This document shows positions 39,541 to 49,229 of a DNA stretch of 64,000 bases, piece after piece. Location: contig NZ_OY759744.1 in NCBI RefSeq assembly GCF_963662735.1, positions 2,150,153-2,214,152 of the forward strand. Reading direction: 5' to 3'. A program made the position numbers and the translations under genes. This DNA is from an uncultured Methanoregula sp. (GTDB lineage Archaea > Halobacteriota > Methanomicrobia > Methanomicrobiales > Methanospirillaceae). Position 1 is the stretch's first letter. The number at the start of each line of letters is the position of its first letter. The notes under the pieces are model-generated. The model made no database searches. It was not told the DNA's origin and saw only the letters and a list, made by a program, of their open reading frames with translations.

Positions 39541-39987
39541 ATGTGGACTCCGGAATCTGCGTCAATAAACCAAAAGGTACTGGTAACCCCAATGCCCGTT
39601 GTACTATCATATTTTGCTGAGAATGGAAGAGGTACACGAACAGATATAACAAGAGCAGTTTTCAAAGTAGCATCCAAATTATCAAAAACTAACATCCGCA
39701 TGGATGCAGTTTTTAGAGGAAATTTGTCAACCTCCTCTAAAGGAGTATTAACAAGCGAAACTGTTGATTCGGAATTATATTTTTGGCTTTCAAACGATTT
39801 TCTGAAGGAATGTGAAATTTCTGATTCTAATGATATATGTTATGAGGTAAATTCTTCTAAATCCTTTGATAATTATCGCATTGAAAATCTTTCCAAGAGA
39901 TTAAATGAAATCAACTGGAATGAACCCACGGAGAAACAAACGTTTTTGAAAATACTTGGTGAAGCAATCGGATGTGCTAAAGTCTAA
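39541..39987 (+). CDS. Unknown 148-residue protein coupled to the HD protein
   Basis: ATG 39541; its stop is 8 bp before the HD gene. It reads MPVVLSYFAENGRGTRTDITRAVFKVASKLSKTNIRMDAVFRGNLS, then an acidic middle and a helical end (RLNEINWNEPTEKQTFLKILGEAIGCAKV). The N-terminal part could be a small winged helix, which would fit a regulator or specificity partner for the HD enzyme. There is no catalytic motif. The AT-rich composition matches the island. Confidence 0.6.
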   Translation: MWTPESASINQKVLVTPMPVVLSYFAENGRGTRTDITRAVFKVASKLSKTNIRMDAVFRGNLSTSSKGVLTSETVDSELYFWLSNDFLKECEISDSNDICYEVNSSKSFDNYRIENLSKRLNEINWNEPTEKQTFLKILGEAIGCAKV

Positions 39988-39995
39988 GGACAATA

Positions 39996-41360
39996 ATGAA
40001 AATTATCAGAGATCTTGTTCATGGATATATTCCGTTGAATGAAAATGATATCAAGATAATCGACACTCCTCATTTTCAAAGATTAAAAAGAATTCGTCAA
40101 ACAGGGTTCTATTCACCCTATCCATGCGCAAACCATACTCGGTTCGAGCATTCTTTGGGAGTAATGTATCTTGGAACGAAGGTGCTAGAATCAATTAAGG
40201 AGAAATCTGGAACCAACGCTAAGAAATTTACTGAATCTTTACAAAATACTACAAGATACGCCTGTTTACTTCATGATGTTGGTCATGCTCCGTTTTCCCA
40301 TATTGGTGAGAGTTTTTTTGATAAAGATGCATTAAGAACCGAACTCTGTAATGAACTGACATCGCAAATCGGTACAAATCGGTTTACTGGCGCTGGTGGA
40401 GCAAGTCATGAATTGTGTAGCTGTATTGTTTCCCTAAAAAAATTCGGTACCGATTTAATTTCTTTTGATGTCGATTTGGAACTATTTTGCCGAATGATCA
40501 CTGGAGAAAAATTAAATCAGGGAAAAGCTTTTGAAAATTCTCTCATTTCAATACTTAATTCTCCTACCGATGTCGATAAATTGGACTTTGTTCTCAGAGA
40601 TTCTCAAATGTCTGGAGCTCAAATCGTCACGTTAGATGTTGATAGGCTTATATCATCATATATTTTTCATAACAATACGTTAGCATTTTCCGGTAAATCT
40701 TTGAGTACCATTTCAAGTTTGATTTATGGAAGAGATGCGGTTTATACTTGGATTGTTAATCACCACATCTCAATTTATTCGAATTGTATTTTTAAACGTT
40801 TAATTGCAAATTCGATGTCTGCTAGGGAAAAAAAAGATTTTTTTTCAAGCGATTCAATCATTTCAAATCTGATTGACGACTATGATTTGATTCGTATTAT
40901 TCGACTAAAAAAAGACAGTAACGCCGATATCAAAATAATGTATGATAATTTGTTTGATAGAAACTATTATACCTCGCTTTGGAAGACAAAATTTGAATTT
41001 GAAAAAATCCTCGGATCCATGAATCAAGATATTTTTATTGAAACGGTTCGACCATTTAAAGAAAATTTAGAAAAATTAGAATCGATAATTGTGAATCGCC
41101 ACCCTGATCTATTTACTCTTGGTGATTTTTATATGGCATTTGCGGATTTTAAGCCGTTCATTCCAATCGATGGTCAGGAAATTTATTTAAAGATAAATGA
41201 CGGCGAAAGTCGTTTCCGAGATGTTTTTCACAATAGCATTCATAAAACAACAACAAAAGAATTACCGTACATATTTGTCAAAGATGATTCCGTGAAGGCC
41301 AATTTCACAACGTTATTAAGGAATATCGATGAAATTCGAGCCTGGGAACAGATCAATTGA
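39996..41360 (+). CDS. HD-domain phosphohydrolase (SAMHD1/dGTPase-like)
   Basis: A 454-residue protein. The HD motif is complete: His52 in NHTRFEHSLGVMYLG, His93-Asp94 in ACLLHDVGHAPFSH, and an Asp in SPTDVDKLDFVLRDSQMSG (~191-196). The start MKIIRDLVHGYIPLNENDIKIIDTPHFQRLKRIRQTG is the standard opening of the SAMHD1/YdhJ-type group, which hydrolyses dNTPs or acts on nucleic acids. In defence contexts such enzymes can deplete nucleotides during infection. The C-terminal ~200 residues are family-specific. It is coupled to the 148-residue gene and followed 149 bp later by a GHKL ATPase on the same strand. Confidence 0.88.
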   Translation: MKIIRDLVHGYIPLNENDIKIIDTPHFQRLKRIRQTGFYSPYPCANHTRFEHSLGVMYLGTKVLESIKEKSGTNAKKFTESLQNTTRYACLLHDVGHAPFSHIGESFFDKDALRTELCNELTSQIGTNRFTGAGGASHELCSCIVSLKKFGTDLISFDVDLELFCRMITGEKLNQGKAFENSLISILNSPTDVDKLDFVLRDSQMSGAQIVTLDVDRLISSYIFHNNTLAFSGKSLSTISSLIYGRDAVYTWIVNHHISIYSNCIFKRLIANSMSAREKKDFFSSDSIISNLIDDYDLIRIIRLKKDSNADIKIMYDNLFDRNYYTSLWKTKFEFEKILGSMNQDIFIETVRPFKENLEKLESIIVNRHPDLFTLGDFYMAFADFKPFIPIDGQEIYLKINDGESRFRDVFHNSIHKTTTKELPYIFVKDDSVKANFTTLLRNIDEIRAWEQIN

Positions 41361-41509
41361 AGATAAAATTCTCTTTTTGTATTCCTGTTAGCCAATAATT
41401 CATATGAAAATTTCAGATAAATTAGATTAAATCGGTGATAGTTATTCTCCAATTATTAAGGATGTTATTTATACCACCGACAATCAAACACAAACTCTGA
41501 GAATCCGGT

Positions 41510-43297
41510 ATGAAGTCAAAAATTTCCTTTACAAATGCAACATTTGGATCTCGATTGCTTGAAACAATCACTGATGGTCTTTATGATGGAAATGTAAATT
41601 GCATTAAAGAGTATGTTCAAAATTCAATCGATTCAAAAGCAAAAAACATTGAAATTTTTTTTGAAAATGGGAATCTGGATTTGATTATCAAAGATGATGG
41701 AAATGGGATGGTATATGATAAATTAGTTGATGCGCTGAAAATTGGAAAATCAGATAAAGGTGAATCAGAAGTCGGATGGAGAGGAATTGGTATATGGAGT
41801 GGTATTTCCGCATCAGAAAAATTAGTGATCATTACTAAGGCAAAAAAGCATTCTCCCTTAAAAGTTGTGATTGATAATAATAATATTCGATCTCAATATG
41901 ACTCAGAGCGAGATGCTATTGATATCTTGAATGAATCAATTAATGAAGTAGAGGAAGTTAGGTTAGCACAAGGAGAAACCCTAGAAGAATCACAATATAC
42001 TATTGTAAGATTGGAGTCCATTTTATATCCACAACAGTTTTTTTTCACACCAGAAAAAATTGAAATTTTTCTAGCAAAAACCGTACCTTCTCCATTCAAT
42101 AGTGATTTTAAACTGGGATCAAAAATTAACTCGATTCTGGAAAGTTATGAGATTCCTGTTCCGACTGTGAATATTTATTTTCAAGGGAAAAAAATTTTCA
42201 GACCGCCATATAATGATAATGTTTATTCTGATGAAATTACAATAAAAGAATTTGTTGTCAATAACGAATTAATAGCGATTGGATGGTTTCTCACAGTAAA
42301 TACAAATGATCAGCGAAAATGGCCTGATGCCGGTATTATCATTAAGAAGAAAGGTTTTACAACCGGTGATGAGAATTTAATTAGCACGATTTTTACCGGC
42401 CATTTTTATCGTTGGCAATTTGGAGAAATCCATGTTATTTCTGATAAGATCCGGGAAAATGCTGCGAGAAGTAGATTTGAGTATAATGGTGGCATTGTTC
42501 ATGAATTTATAAAATCTATTGAGGAATATATCAGTAATTTTCAACAATTTAACCGATTTAAATCTGCCAAAATCCCGGATAGAACGATCAGAAAAGCTGA
42601 AAAATCTTTAGAAGATGGGGATTTAGTTACAGCGAGAAATGCGATTGAAAAAGTTCGTGAAAGCCTTGCAAATAATCCATCTATTCCTTCAGACACTTCA
42701 TTCAAGGGAATTATTTCAACAGTTAAAAGAGAAGAAAAAAACCGCCAATCAGTACTCAAAAATCTTGATGTACAATATCAAAAAGCAAAGGAATCGAGTA
42801 AGACAGAACAAGTACGAATAAAAAGAGAGCATTATTTAGGAACTATCGGAAATTGTCGACCTGCGGTTAAAAAACAGTTTGAAAAAATTAGTAAAAAGCC
42901 AATTGAAAAATTAGAGATTAATGTTATGGAACCAGTCAAAGACCTCCTACAAAGTAAAACGGGTTTAAAAATTAATGAATTTAAAGAACTATCAAAAGAA
43001 TCCTTTGGTTGGGGCGGTGTTTCACCTGGTAATAAAGATCCCTTGATAACAATTGATCCGTTATTTAATAAAAATAATCCGGATAAAATGCGAAGAGATC
43101 GAAATATGCGATTTGGTGTGTTGATTTATGCATTGCAGGATTTGCTAGTTAATATCCCCAAACATGAATCTGGACAACAATCATTTGAATGGTTTGAAAA
43201 TACAACTGAAGAAGAGAAATATAAAATTTTAAGTGAGATGGCTGCTGTCGTAGATTTTTCATATCGATTTATTGAAAATGCGAAACAATATAAATAA
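41510..43297 (+). CDS. GHKL (Hsp90/MORC-like) ATPase
   Basis: A 595-residue protein. The N-terminal Bergerat ATP site is complete: N-box KEYVQNSIDSKAKNIEI (Glu34, Asn38, Asp41), G1 KDDGNGMVYD (62-67) and G2 GWRGIGIWSG (89-98). The middle (~200-330) looks like a transducer domain, as in MutL or Hsp90, with a KxxxNAARSRFEYNGG-like loop near 320. A coiled coil (~400-450) and a unique C-terminal domain follow. Such ATPases clamp on nucleic acids and occur in several defence systems. The gene stands between the HD gene and the convergent DGQHR gene (10-bp gap). Confidence 0.85.
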   Translation: MKSKISFTNATFGSRLLETITDGLYDGNVNCIKEYVQNSIDSKAKNIEIFFENGNLDLIIKDDGNGMVYDKLVDALKIGKSDKGESEVGWRGIGIWSGISASEKLVIITKAKKHSPLKVVIDNNNIRSQYDSERDAIDILNESINEVEEVRLAQGETLEESQYTIVRLESILYPQQFFFTPEKIEIFLAKTVPSPFNSDFKLGSKINSILESYEIPVPTVNIYFQGKKIFRPPYNDNVYSDEITIKEFVVNNELIAIGWFLTVNTNDQRKWPDAGIIIKKKGFTTGDENLISTIFTGHFYRWQFGEIHVISDKIRENAARSRFEYNGGIVHEFIKSIEEYISNFQQFNRFKSAKIPDRTIRKAEKSLEDGDLVTARNAIEKVRESLANNPSIPSDTSFKGIISTVKREEKNRQSVLKNLDVQYQKAKESSKTEQVRIKREHYLGTIGNCRPAVKKQFEKISKKPIEKLEINVMEPVKDLLQSKTGLKINEFKELSKESFGWGGVSPGNKDPLITIDPLFNKNNPDKMRRDRNMRFGVLIYALQDLLVNIPKHESGQQSFEWFENTTEEEKYKILSEMAAVVDFSYRFIENAKQYK

Positions 43298-43307
43298 TTT
43301 TTTACAT

Positions 43308-44750
43308 TTATTTAGAATTCATTAATTCTTTTGCCTGAATTATCCCCCTCTCACTCAAGACATTGAGCAAAACAATATGTGCTTTTCTCACTCCTTTTCC
43401 CCCACCTAAAAATGCAAATGGTGACGTATTTTTATCCCAATCAAAATCACTAATAGGGCCGAGGAATTTTTTTATCGATTCTTTTTCAAAGGGATCAATT
43501 CCTTCGTTAAGACACCAGGAATAGATGTCACTTGATAGATAATTGAACGCATAAATCGAAGTTGTTCGAAGCATCAGGAATTGCTTTCGTGTTTTTTGAT
43601 CAAAAGTTTCAGGGAACATTTCCCGGATAAACGCCCAATAATTTATTAAAAATATCTTTTTTTGATCAAAATTGAGCATTTTAAATTTTTTATTATCAAA
43701 AAGAGGTTTTAATGAAGATACAAATGAGAATAATGGGACAGGATGGCCATTACTTGTCGTGCCACCAAGATTGATAAGTCCCTCGAATGGTGAAGACGTT
43801 TTATTTAATTCGTTAACAACCGGAACAATTTCCGTTCTCCACTTCTCTTTTTCAATGACAGGTATACCGGTTATACCCGCCTTTAACGTTTTATATGCCA
43901 ATTCATCTTTTAAAGAGGGGTTGACCGGTTTCTGAGTTTTATTTATGATAAAGAAAAACGCGCCTTCGAGTTCTGTTTGTTTGATATTTTGCTGGCCATT
44001 TGACTCCTTTTTCATTCTCTCGACAATCGCTTTTGAATCGACAAAAACAATGGGGATTTCAAAAGATAATAAATCCGTTAATTTTTGTATTTGCTCTTCA
44101 CGATTTGGCATTGAATGCTTCATCTGTAATCGTTTAATTTCTTTGTAAACTTCCTCAAAGCCCCCGGTTCTTTGTTGACCATCTAAAATTGAGATTACAC
44201 CCGGCCTTAAAGGAATTTCCAGGGTTCCAAAATCATCATTAATTGAATTAAATTTTGAATTGCCAAAACTGGCTAATAGTGCGGGAACGATCGAGATTGA
44301 ACAACCTTCGAGATACTTTCGTATCTCACTCGTTTTTTCCCGAAATTTCTCTCTTTGATATCCGTCTAATGCTTCATCTCTCCATTGCTCCGATGTCGCG
44401 AGTAATAAGAGGTCTTTTGCCTGAATTTTCCCAATATAGAGGGGCATACCCTTTTGCTGAATTTTTATAACTTTGATTTTCAAATTGACATTTGAGATTT
44501 TTCTCCAAATCTCTTCAAGATTTTGAGAGTGGATTTTTGGATGGTTGCGATAGATATCAATTATTTCAATAACACTTAGTTTGTTGAAATCGCTCGTTAT
44601 CTCATTATGCGCAATCTTGTCAATTGTATCATTCATCTTATCAGGGAAGAATAGTGCAGGGTTATTCCAGCATTTGTTACAAACATATCTCCCATCGTAA
44701 GGACCATGACGCTTTCCTTTAATTTCAAATCCACATGATGAACAAATCAT
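43308..44750 (-). CDS. Zinc-ribbon DGQHR-domain (DndB/DpdB-like) protein
   Basis: A 480-residue protein. A zinc ribbon opens it (Cys3, 6, 24, 27). The core has IYIGKIQAKDLLLLATSEQW-type strands and the signature GVISILDGQQRTGG, with D190-G191-Q192-Q193-R194 in place of DGQHR. This superfamily includes DndB, which regulates phosphorothioate DNA modification, and DpdB of the 7-deazaguanine system. It overlaps the radical SAM gene by 4 bp, so it is last in the defence operon. It probably helps a DNA-modifying reaction or senses its products. Confidence 0.82.
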   Translation of the reverse strand: MICSSCGFEIKGKRHGPYDGRYVCNKCWNNPALFFPDKMNDTIDKIAHNEITSDFNKLSVIEIIDIYRNHPKIHSQNLEEIWRKISNVNLKIKVIKIQQKGMPLYIGKIQAKDLLLLATSEQWRDEALDGYQREKFREKTSEIRKYLEGCSISIVPALLASFGNSKFNSINDDFGTLEIPLRPGVISILDGQQRTGGFEEVYKEIKRLQMKHSMPNREEQIQKLTDLLSFEIPIVFVDSKAIVERMKKESNGQQNIKQTELEGAFFFIINKTQKPVNPSLKDELAYKTLKAGITGIPVIEKEKWRTEIVPVVNELNKTSSPFEGLINLGGTTSNGHPVPLFSFVSSLKPLFDNKKFKMLNFDQKKIFLINYWAFIREMFPETFDQKTRKQFLMLRTTSIYAFNYLSSDIYSWCLNEGIDPFEKESIKKFLGPISDFDWDKNTSPFAFLGGGKGVRKAHIVLLNVLSERGIIQAKELMNSK

Positions 44751-45829
44751 TTTGACACCTCACTCTTCTTTTCTGCATATAACTCAAAAGCCTCTTGAAA
44801 TCCCGATGCTTTGTTAAATTTATTGACCAATCCTTCGTAAGCTGGGAACGCTCCCCCATATCCGATTACTCGTCGTGCATGTTGGACAAGTTCAATTTTT
44901 TGAATATCCCAGTTTGGTGAGATGTAAGAGTTCTTTTCAATAGTGTAAAGTGATTCATACCTCATGGGGTAACACACAACTCCCCAACTGAGGATTTCTC
45001 GGACCCGGTGAAAAAATTCTTCGGGAGTGTCGGTATAATTGAATAATGTATAAACAAAGATATCCCGTTTCTTAATACCGACTTCAAGCAATCGATCAAC
45101 TGCACGTTTAACATATTTTTGCTGATCATGAGAATCGTACGCGAGGCGAACAGTAGAATCTAATTTTAAAGACGCGATCATTTTTGCTACAGGTTCTGTA
45201 ATGAGCCTCGCATCAATCCCTTGATTGAAATCAACTTTTTTATCGAAGTCAATAAGTTCCTTGAAAATGTCCATCCGGTATTTATTCGCTAGAAAATTGT
45301 TATCAAAGAAAATAATTTTTGAATGTCTCTCCATTACAAATGGCGCGATACTCTTTCTCATTGAATTCATTTTTCCTTCAAGACGAGGAACCGCACAAAA
45401 ATCGCAATTATTACAACATCCCCGTGAGGAAAAAATGATACTCCCATCCCATTGCGGTACTAAATCATAATCTGGTACTAAATCTTCTGCATCCGGGAAA
45501 AGACCCTGATAGATTTTATCTGCCCCAGACAATTTTGCATGATCGGGTAAGAGTGAAGCGTAAATACCTCCAAGCCACAATTCTGATTTTGGAAATGCAT
45601 TTTTATAAAATGCAACTGCATCCCAAACCGGTTGTTTTGCCCAGGTGAAAAGACTTGTAACGTAAATTTTCTTGGGGGTCTTTTTTGGCAACCGCTGGTC
45701 TTTTTTTTCAAAATTAATTAATTCGGTAGTATCTCCTTTGGATTTGTGATATGCGGATAGTTTCAACAGACCAACCGGTGGGAATTTGGAATAGTAAGCG
45801 GGTTCAATGAGAAGGATATGATTGGTCAT
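44747..45829 (-). CDS. Radical SAM enzyme of the phage/defence type
   Basis: A 360-residue protein. The [4Fe-4S] motif is RGCCNNCDFC: Cys138-x3-Cys142-x2-Cys145. The N-terminal ~110 residues (ILLIEPAYYSKFPPVGLLKLSAYHKSKGD) form a Rossmann-like domain as in B12-binding radical SAM enzymes, without a visible DxHxxG site. The core holds FFDNNFLANK and FNQGIDARLI, as in radical SAM proteins often found in phages. The reaction is unknown. Its 4-bp overlap with the DGQHR gene ties it to a possible DNA modification step. The upstream gene ends 70 bp away. Confidence 0.85.
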   Translation of the reverse strand: MTNHILLIEPAYYSKFPPVGLLKLSAYHKSKGDTTELINFEKKDQRLPKKTPKKIYVTSLFTWAKQPVWDAVAFYKNAFPKSELWLGGIYASLLPDHAKLSGADKIYQGLFPDAEDLVPDYDLVPQWDGSIIFSSRGCCNNCDFCAVPRLEGKMNSMRKSIAPFVMERHSKIIFFDNNFLANKYRMDIFKELIDFDKKVDFNQGIDARLITEPVAKMIASLKLDSTVRLAYDSHDQQKYVKRAVDRLLEVGIKKRDIFVYTLFNYTDTPEEFFHRVREILSWGVVCYPMRYESLYTIEKNSYISPNWDIQKIELVQHARRVIGYGGAFPAYEGLVNKFNKASGFQEAFELYAEKKSEVSK

Positions 45830-45899
45830 CTAGGATACATTTGTGATCTCCTTTATTTAAGATCTTTTATTTAGAGGATCTCCCATTATACATTGAAAG

Positions 45900-48800
45900 T
45901 CAGAGTTCAGAATATGAGATTGAAATTATTGCACATTTTTGAATTTTCCCTTCGATGCTCGCATCCATCTCATTGAATTGATCGCTTTTCCCTCGGGTTA
46001 CTCGCGAAATAGAACACCCAATAATCTGAAGAATCGTGCCCAAATTTTTGCCTTGAGAATTGATAAATACATAATTATTGATTATACCAAAATGCCCCAT
46101 TAAACAACCTAAGGCGTGTAAATCAAGATTATTTTTAAAATAATAGTGTTGGTGTTCATTTAATGCAAAACTACAATATTGTTTAAACGTATCTTTTGCC
46201 AGTGTAAATCCATTCGAATGGGCAAGTCGGTATAATTTATCGTAGGTAATTTGATTTTTTCCATCTGAAAATATTTGGGCTAATTGATTCGAAGATACAT
46301 GGCCAGACCATATATTATTGGCATCACACAACTGTCCTTCTAACTCTGCGAGATTTTGCTTTTGAATTAAAATTTTCAAAGTTTTAAAAAGGGCTGCGGT
46401 CTGCAAATCATTTAGCCAATACATTTTTTTCATGGAATCTGGAGAAAAGTCACCCATATAGTCAATTGAGTTTAAAGTCTCATAAAAAAGTCTTAAACAA
46501 TAAAACGGTTCAAAAATTTGTTCGAGAGATATCCCCTTTTCTTGTGCAAAATCCCTTAAAAGGAAATTGTCAATACTTTCACGCTCAGTTGTTTCGATAT
46601 AGAGTATTTCATCTCCTTCAGATAGATCATTTATCGGCGTTAAAATAAAATCTTCACCACTCCTCTTTCGTATCAACGTACCGCTCATAAATGATATTGT
46701 ATCCTCAGTGTTGTCATCAAATTTTATTTTAAGAACAATTTGTTCTCGCTGAATTGGTGAAATATCGGAAGAAGTTTTTGCATATTCGATATTGCTCATT
46801 GGTTTTTTTCTGCCGATTCGAGTCCAAATTTCCCTTAATGTGATTATCTCTTCTTTTTCGTCATCGGAAACACTTGATTCATTGAGCAATTCGGTTCGAA
46901 CTGCTGTATCGAAGATTGTATCTCCTTCCGCCATATTTTGGGGAGTCGAATCATCAATTGAAGGCTTTTCAGGAAAATCATACCTTTTTGATTTACTCAT
47001 CTGCTCAATTGAATAGAGTAAATCTACATTGGAAAATCTCGTCGCTTTTTCCGAAAAAATTTCTTTGTAAAGACCGAACTGTTTAGCTATCCGTTGCAGA
47101 TTTTTTCCAGGATATGCAAAAAAAACAATCTCTTTGAACGGTAAAAGGATGGCATCATACCCTTGAGAAATGAATAACTCACCATTCGAAATTGTCTGAA
47201 ATGGAACGGGTCCGGGCATTAAAAGTTTGCTTCGAATAATCTTTTCCTGAGAACTATGGCAAATTGCAGACAAATCGATCAATTCTATATTGAAATGAAT
47301 TTGGTGGGTTTTTGATGATGTGCCCGTGGAAGTAATGTATTTTATCAGATAACTCAATGAATTTGAATAAAATTTACTCACATTAGAGAAATCTGACATA
47401 TACGTTTCGAGATATTGTCCGTCTGGCGTAATTTTTACACGGAATATGTCCAATCCTGTACAATATTCCTTTTGATAATAGTTTTTATCAAATTCTTCAA
47501 TTCGAATATATGGTATTTGAATTTTTATTGCAACAGAAATTTCTAATAAATCGGGTTCTCTGTTCACTGATACTTCGAGAGGATACTTTTTTTCCCGATC
47601 GATAATGTTATGGACCTTCTCAAGAGATGGAAGTTTGAAGGAATTTCCCTCAAAAATAATTATTTCTTCAGTTCCTGCTTTTATAACAATTTTATTGGAT
47701 TTTTTAATTATGTTTGGAAATTTGATATGATTCCGCAAAAACAGAAAACTCTCGAAAAAATAGTTCAGAGAATCAAAATTATTTTTTCTAGTCTCAAAAA
47801 ATGGATGTAATTTCGGAATAATTATGCTAATCTCTTCATTTGTATTCTCCCCATTTTGAAATAGTTCAATTTTTTTAACTGCTTTTTGAATTTCCTCAAT
47901 AAGATATATCTGGAGAAGTGTTTTTTTGTTTAAAGCTGAGTATGCTCTCAACCCTCTCAATTCCCGAGATATATCCTTGCATGATTCAATGATTGAACAT
48001 AAACTTTGGAATGATTGAAATGAGTGATTATCCCCCCCAATCTTATTATTTATAAAATCTTGAATTGTGATGTATCTGATAGCTTTTATCCTGTCAATAT
48101 ATGCTCTTACCTTAATTTCTGAAGGAGTGAGAAATGAGTCGATAATTGTTGGAAATATCAGAATATTTTTTGTAAAATTATCTGCGATATTCTCAAAATT
48201 TACACTATCCCGGATATCGTGTAGCCGATTGTCAACAGTAGAATCTGAACCAATTAAGGATTTTAGAGAGATAGACGGACTGTCTTGCTGATTAGAAAGG
48301 GTGAATATTGAAATATTTGATTTATTTGCACTCTCCGGATAATATACAGTATTCCATAAATTTCCCTCTAACGAGAGTGGCAAAGCATTTTTTGGGGGCT
48401 TTTGAAATTTATTTTTTGATTCTAAGCAGAATCGTTTTCCAAAATGAAAAATCTCAATTTCGGAATCATTTTTAATATCGGGATCAGATAAAAAAGTGTT
48501 TAATCCTCTTAAGTATGGCCACGAAAAGTGTAAAACGAGTTTTAAATTTAAATTTCCTGTTTTTATAATCAATTTTTTTAAATGGTCAAATTGAAAATGC
48601 CGCTCGTTGATAGATTCTAGTATTATTAATCCCGGATTAAAATTTTCAATGTTGTAGTTTGTCTCTTTAAACTGAATTTTGCCTACTTCGGTAATATTTG
48701 AAGGAATAGAGTGTTCAATCGGAATTAAAACAATCTTAGGGCTTTTGTTATAATGTCCGTTGTGTAATTTTTCGGTAATCGCTTTTTCGTAAGCGTATCG

Positions 48801-49229
48801 GTAAGCACTTTTTCCATGAACCGGGTATTTTTCAATAATCAGATCGAATAATTCGTTATTATCTTCGTCGATTTTCCCTTTGCACCATAAAATATCCTGG
48901 TAAAAGAAAAAGGGGTTCGTTACAGAAGAATCGAGTATTTTTTTGTAAAGTAAAGAAAAATACTCCGAGGTGTATTCCTTATATTTATCTTGGAATGTGT
49001 GTTTTGGTAAACCAATCAGAACGTTATCGTTGTTTAATAATGCATAAAAGCAGGATATAAATGGAGTGATATTCAAGGGTCCTTGCGAAAAAACCAAGGT
49101 GACTCGTTTTTTCAGGATGGTATCGATTAGATCTAATGATAAGACCGAAAAATTTGATTTTTCTTTAGAATAGAGTTCAAATTGTTGGCCCGAATCTGGG
49201 ATGAAATCAATTCCCTTGAAATGCATCAT
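45900..49229 (-). CDS. Unknown 1109-residue protein of the DISARM-like operon
   Basis: A large soluble protein; ATG 49229 (a second ATG follows at once). It overlaps drmC by 4 bp. Residues ~45-90 (VTLVFSQGPLNITPFISCFYALLNNDNVLIGLPKHTFQDKY) recall a degenerate helicase entry (no Walker A Lys). A middle coiled region and a C-terminal part (~900-1109) follow, including YAKTSSDISPIQREQIVLKIKFDDNTEDTISFMSGTLIRKRSG and a possible helical domain. In class 2 DISARM, the unassigned DrmE is encoded beside drmABC; this protein may be a distant, larger DrmE. I see no methyltransferase or nuclease motif. Confidence 0.75.
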   Translation of the reverse strand: MMHFKGIDFIPDSGQQFELYSKEKSNFSVLSLDLIDTILKKRVTLVFSQGPLNITPFISCFYALLNNDNVLIGLPKHTFQDKYKEYTSEYFSLLYKKILDSSVTNPFFFYQDILWCKGKIDEDNNELFDLIIEKYPVHGKSAYRYAYEKAITEKLHNGHYNKSPKIVLIPIEHSIPSNITEVGKIQFKETNYNIENFNPGLIILESINERHFQFDHLKKLIIKTGNLNLKLVLHFSWPYLRGLNTFLSDPDIKNDSEIEIFHFGKRFCLESKNKFQKPPKNALPLSLEGNLWNTVYYPESANKSNISIFTLSNQQDSPSISLKSLIGSDSTVDNRLHDIRDSVNFENIADNFTKNILIFPTIIDSFLTPSEIKVRAYIDRIKAIRYITIQDFINNKIGGDNHSFQSFQSLCSIIESCKDISRELRGLRAYSALNKKTLLQIYLIEEIQKAVKKIELFQNGENTNEEISIIIPKLHPFFETRKNNFDSLNYFFESFLFLRNHIKFPNIIKKSNKIVIKAGTEEIIIFEGNSFKLPSLEKVHNIIDREKKYPLEVSVNREPDLLEISVAIKIQIPYIRIEEFDKNYYQKEYCTGLDIFRVKITPDGQYLETYMSDFSNVSKFYSNSLSYLIKYITSTGTSSKTHQIHFNIELIDLSAICHSSQEKIIRSKLLMPGPVPFQTISNGELFISQGYDAILLPFKEIVFFAYPGKNLQRIAKQFGLYKEIFSEKATRFSNVDLLYSIEQMSKSKRYDFPEKPSIDDSTPQNMAEGDTIFDTAVRTELLNESSVSDDEKEEIITLREIWTRIGRKKPMSNIEYAKTSSDISPIQREQIVLKIKFDDNTEDTISFMSGTLIRKRSGEDFILTPINDLSEGDEILYIETTERESIDNFLLRDFAQEKGISLEQIFEPFYCLRLFYETLNSIDYMGDFSPDSMKKMYWLNDLQTAALFKTLKILIQKQNLAELEGQLCDANNIWSGHVSSNQLAQIFSDGKNQITYDKLYRLAHSNGFTLAKDTFKQYCSFALNEHQHYYFKNNLDLHALGCLMGHFGIINNYVFINSQGKNLGTILQIIGCSISRVTRGKSDQFNEMDASIEGKIQKCAIISISYSEL

